NCBI GenBank assembly: GCA_003250455.1
Contig: QKGK01000425.1
Coordinates: forward strand, 1 to 8,102
Source: Chloroflexota bacterium
Lineage (GTDB): Bacteria; Chloroflexota; Anaerolineae; Anaerolineales; UBA11579
Reading direction: 5' to 3'
Length of the DNA: 8,102 nucleotides
Below the pieces are notes generated by a model, which was not told where the DNA came from, ran no database searches, and worked only from the letters and a program-made list of their open reading frames with translations. Both the position numbers and the translations under genes were made by a program. Below, in pieces: positions 5,977 to 8,102 of this stretch; position 1 is the first letter of the stretch, and each line of letters begins with the position of its first letter.

Positions 5977-6844
5977 TTCCCACCTCCACGGGCTGCTGCA
6001 CCGGCAGCTGCCGGTCTTCCAGCGAGGCTACCGGGATCAGCTGGCCGAGGTCGCCGCTGCGCAGGGACTTGATGATGTCCTCATCGCCGTCCAGCAGACG
6101 CAGGGCTACCCAGCGGGCATTCGGCAGATCCGGGTACAGTGCCAGCACCTGCTGCTCCAGATGTTCGATCGCCCCGTTCAGGCTGTTGGATACCGTTTTA
6201 ATGCGGCGCGGTTTGGGCCGGACTTCACCGGTAGCCACCTGGTGGATGGCTTCCAGCAGTTCTTCCAGCCCCTGGTTATAGCGCGCCGAAGTTGGCACCA
6301 CCGGCACACCCAGGTCACGCGCCAGGCGGCGTTCGTCCACCGTCAGGCCGTGGCGTTTGGCCTCGTCGATCAGGTTCAGGCACACCACCACCCGGTCGGT
6401 GATCTCCATCACCTGCAGGGCAAGGTTAAGGTTGCGCTCCAGGCGGGAGGCATCTGCCACCACTATGGTCACGTCCGGTTGGCCGAAAAGGATAAAGTTG
6501 CGGGCAACCTGCTCGTCCAGGCTGGTGGCCAGCAGGGAATAGGTCCCTGGCAGGTCGACGATCTTGTAGCGTTTATCGCCGTATTCAAAACCGCCTTCGG
6601 CGCGGGTGACCGTTTTTCCCGGCCAGTTGCCGGTGTGCTGGCGCAGCCCGGTGAGGGCATTGAACACCGTGCTTTTGCCGGTATTGGGGTTGCCCGCCAG
6701 AGCCACCACATAATCCCACTCTTCCATATTCACACCCAGCTTGAGCAGGTTGGCCCGGTTGTGGGCGGGGCAGGTCTCGCAGCCGGAAAGGTCCGCCGCG
6801 GGTCGTTTTACTTCTGGTTTATCTGTCACTTTGTTCTCACTCAT
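5966..6844 (-). CDS. feoB: FeoB G-protein subunit (split FeoB, N-terminal part)
   Basis: A 292-residue cytoplasmic GTPase equal to the N-terminal half of FeoB. G1 is G51-N-P-N-T-G-K-S, switch I is T71-G-N-W-P-G-K-T-V-T, G3 is D97-L-P-G-T-Y-S-L, G4 is N157-L-I-D and G5 is S186-A-R. A helical domain follows, with N242-A-R-W-V-A-L-R-L-L, and then a tail of about 25 residues with no clear FeoB match. Before the G domain is a Cys pair, C22-E-T-C25, unlike E. coli FeoB, where the G domain starts at the N-terminus. It powers or gates iron entry through the permease encoded next. The start overlaps the regulator stop in an ATGA, with AGGAGGTG (6850-6857) five bases upstream. There is no hydrophobic segment, so it must dock to the permease. 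Confidence 0.95.
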   Translation of the reverse strand: MSENKVTDKPEVKRPAADLSGCETCPAHNRANLLKLGVNMEEWDYVVALAGNPNTGKSTVFNALTGLRQHTGNWPGKTVTRAEGGFEYGDKRYKIVDLPGTYSLLATSLDEQVARNFILFGQPDVTIVVADASRLERNLNLALQVMEITDRVVVCLNLIDEAKRHGLTVDERRLARDLGVPVVPTSARYNQGLEELLEAIHQVATGEVRPKPRRIKTVSNSLNGAIEHLEQQVLALYPDLPNARWVALRLLDGDEDIIKSLRSGDLGQLIPVASLEDRQLPVQQPVEVGNAG

Positions 6845-7920
6845 ACTGTCACCTCCTGGCTTACTTCCGCCAGGTCTTTGTGTTGATTTTGTTCTTTCTC
6901 ATCGATAATTTCGACGCGGATACAGGCCGCCTGCACCGCGCGCAGGGCGATCAGCGAATCGCGCACCCGGTAGCCTACCGGGTCGCCCATCGGGCTGCTC
7001 AGGTCGGCGGTGATCTTGGTGCCGGGGAGCATCCCCAGGTCCATCAGGCGGCGGCGTTCCGGGCCGCGCAGCTGCGGCGAAAGCTGGATGATGCGGGCTT
7101 CCTCGCCAGGTTTCAGCTGGTTGAGGGGGATGCCCGCCTTAGGCAGTTCTCCGGTCTGCTCTTCCAGCAGGCGCACATTGATGCTGGCAGCCACGATCGG
7201 GGCCAGCACATGCTCGTCGCCGTTCGCCCAGAAGCGGATGCGCTGCGAGGATTTTTCCAGCACCTGCACCAGCATCCCGGGGAGCAGCCCCTCAGCTTCG
7301 ATCTGTGCCGCCACAGTCTCCGGCTCGTCGCCAATGTGGACGATGCGCGCCTTTGTCCCGGCTTCCAGGTCTGCCAGGCGGGTGGCATCAACCTGGAAAA
7401 GATGTCCTTCCTTGGAAGGGATCGGGTCTCCATGCGGGTCATAGATCGGGTGCCCCAGCGAACCGGCCAATTGGTCCAGCTCTTCGGGGGAAAAGTCGTG
7501 CTCAAAGCGCTCCGCCTGGAGATGCCATTCGGACGGCTTATAGCCGGTATGTTCGGCAAGGTAATGCTCCCACAAACGGTGGGCGCGGATCACATTCATC
7601 GCCACCTGGCCGCCTTGCGGGGTCAGGCTCAGGCGCTCGCCGCTGCGCTGCAGCAGGCCCAGGGATTCCAGCTCCATGATCAGCGCAACCGCCTGGTCAG
7701 AATCAATCTCCAAAGAGCCAGCCACGCTTTCCAGTGTAGCCGAGCGTCCGGCGAGTTCCATTTTTTGCACGTGCTTGAGGGCATCTTCATGTAAGATCCG
7801 GTCGGTCATGCGCCGGACGGCCCTCCAGCGGGCTACCAGCCCGCGTTGAGGCCAGAATAATGCTCCAATAATGATCAATATCAGGCTCCCAATCATGAGG
7901 GAAAGAAGGGGGTCTGGCAT
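6841..7920 (-). CDS. Membrane-anchored DtxR-type regulator fused to FeoA
   Basis: A 359-residue fusion. Residues 5-22 form one strongly hydrophobic helix, followed by basic R26, R31, R33, R36 and R37, suggesting an inner-membrane anchor with the rest in the cytoplasm. A winged helix follows (about 45-104, with E83-L-E-S-L-G-L-L and L97-S-L-T-P-Q-G). The DtxR metal/dimerisation domain has H114, E118, A136-E-R-F-E140-H141 and Y160-D-P-H-G-D-P-I-P. Residues 182-252 resemble the SH3/FeoA-like third domain of DtxR proteins; 264-340 form a second, typical FeoA (R291-L-M-D-L-G-M-L-P-G, G312-D-P). It probably senses Fe2+ or Mn2+, controls this operon, and supplies FeoA, since no separate feoA is present. 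ATG at 7920 is set by AGGAG six bases upstream; the in-frame TTG at 7926 abuts that site. It is the first gene of the feo operon. Confidence 0.92.
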   Translation of the reverse strand: MPDPLLSLMIGSLILIIIGALFWPQRGLVARWRAVRRMTDRILHEDALKHVQKMELAGRSATLESVAGSLEIDSDQAVALIMELESLGLLQRSGERLSLTPQGGQVAMNVIRAHRLWEHYLAEHTGYKPSEWHLQAERFEHDFSPEELDQLAGSLGHPIYDPHGDPIPSKEGHLFQVDATRLADLEAGTKARIVHIGDEPETVAAQIEAEGLLPGMLVQVLEKSSQRIRFWANGDEHVLAPIVAASINVRLLEEQTGELPKAGIPLNQLKPGEEARIIQLSPQLRGPERRRLMDLGMLPGTKITADLSSPMGDPVGYRVRDSLIALRAVQAACIRVEIIDEKEQNQHKDLAEVSQEVTV

Positions 7921-7926
7921 AGTCAA

Positions 7927-7931
7927 CTCCT
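7927..7931 (-). promoter_or_regulatory. Shine-Dalgarno deciding the regulator start
   Basis: AGGAG on the minus strand lies six bases before ATG 7920 but directly touches TTG 7926, so only the ATG can use it. This shortens the longest open frame by two residues. Confidence 0.8.
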
Positions 7932-7956
7932 AAATGTTCGATATTCAAATAAATTA

Positions 7957-7977
7957 TTTAGTCTTAACTAAATTAGT
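7957..7977. promoter_or_regulatory. Overlapping palindromic operator, probable DtxR-type site
   Basis: TTTAGT-CTTA-ACTAAA (7957-7972) is a perfect inverted repeat. Its right half also forms a second perfect palindrome, ACTAA-A-TTAGT (7967-7977). The half-site resembles the TTAGG/CCTAA halves of DtxR/IdeR operators. It begins 4 bp from the -10 box and covers the predicted transcription start (about 7974), so a bound protein would block initiation. A further AT-only palindrome, AAATAA-A-TTATTT, abuts it at 7947-7959. The regulator encoded immediately downstream is the obvious ligand, by inference. Confidence 0.6.
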
Positions 7978-7980
7978 CAT

Positions 7981-8009
7981 ATTATATCATATCAGAAGAT
8001 GAAAATCAA
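7981..8009 (-). promoter_or_regulatory. Promoter of the feo operon
   Basis: On the minus strand there is TTGATT (8004-8009), a 17-base spacer and a perfect TATAAT (7981-7986) preceded by TGA, giving an extended -10 element. The predicted start near 7974 leaves a leader of about 55 bases before the ATG at 7920. The flanking DNA is markedly AT-rich against the GC-rich genes. Confidence 0.7.
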
Positions 8010-8102
8010 GTTAATTCAGACAAATAATGTCTTTTTTCATAATCCAGACCAGAATAAGCCAAATATCCCCCCAATCCCCCATCCAACCAGTATAATTTCG
8101 AG

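Noticed and set aside
5912..7794. Two plus-strand open frames (324 and 304 residues) antisense to the feo genes
   Set aside because: They are shadows of well-supported minus-strand FeoB and DtxR-FeoA genes and carry no recognisable domain or ribosome site.
8018..8037. Hairpin AGACA-AATAA-TGTCT followed by six T on the plus strand, possible terminator
   Set aside because: The stem is only five base pairs with two G-C pairs, there is no plus-strand gene ending nearby, and it lies in AT-rich DNA where such matches are expected by chance.

Overview
The window is a GC-rich bacterial segment with eight protein-coding genes in three transcription units. No RNA gene, insertion sequence or CRISPR array is visible. 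Protein style (split FeoB, a membrane-anchored DtxR-like regulator, free B3/B4 protein) and the patchy intergenic repeats suggest a Chloroflexota member, probably Anaerolineae-like and from an anoxic habitat where ferrous iron is available. This assignment is inference from remembered family resemblance, not from a marker gene.

Positions 1-425 hold no gene but are packed with short repeats: a 26-bp exact direct repeat, two inverted copies of a roughly 25-bp element, a long imperfect hairpin built of 10-bp units, and an array of eight phased octamers that runs into the end of the first gene.

Positions 426-3194 (minus strand) form a tight three-gene operon read right to left: an ArnT/PMT-like GT-C membrane glycosyltransferase, a small CPBP-family membrane protein, and a free-standing B3/B4 (PheT editing-like) domain protein. 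Its promoter places the predicted transcription start at the ATG, suggesting a leaderless mRNA. A class I methyltransferase gene (3268-4080, plus strand) diverges from it.

Positions 4089-7920 (minus strand) form a ferrous-iron uptake operon, all genes overlapping: a regulator fusing a membrane helix, a DtxR-type winged helix and metal-binding domain, an SH3/FeoA-like domain and a second, full FeoA domain; then the FeoB G protein; then the FeoB membrane permease as a separate polypeptide; then a GNAT acetyltransferase starting on TTG. A strong extended -10 promoter and overlapping ACTAA/TTAGT palindromes at the predicted start site lie just upstream. The simplest model is an iron-sensing, membrane-tethered DtxR-like protein that represses its own operon and supplies the FeoA module for a FeoB split into GTPase and channel subunits.
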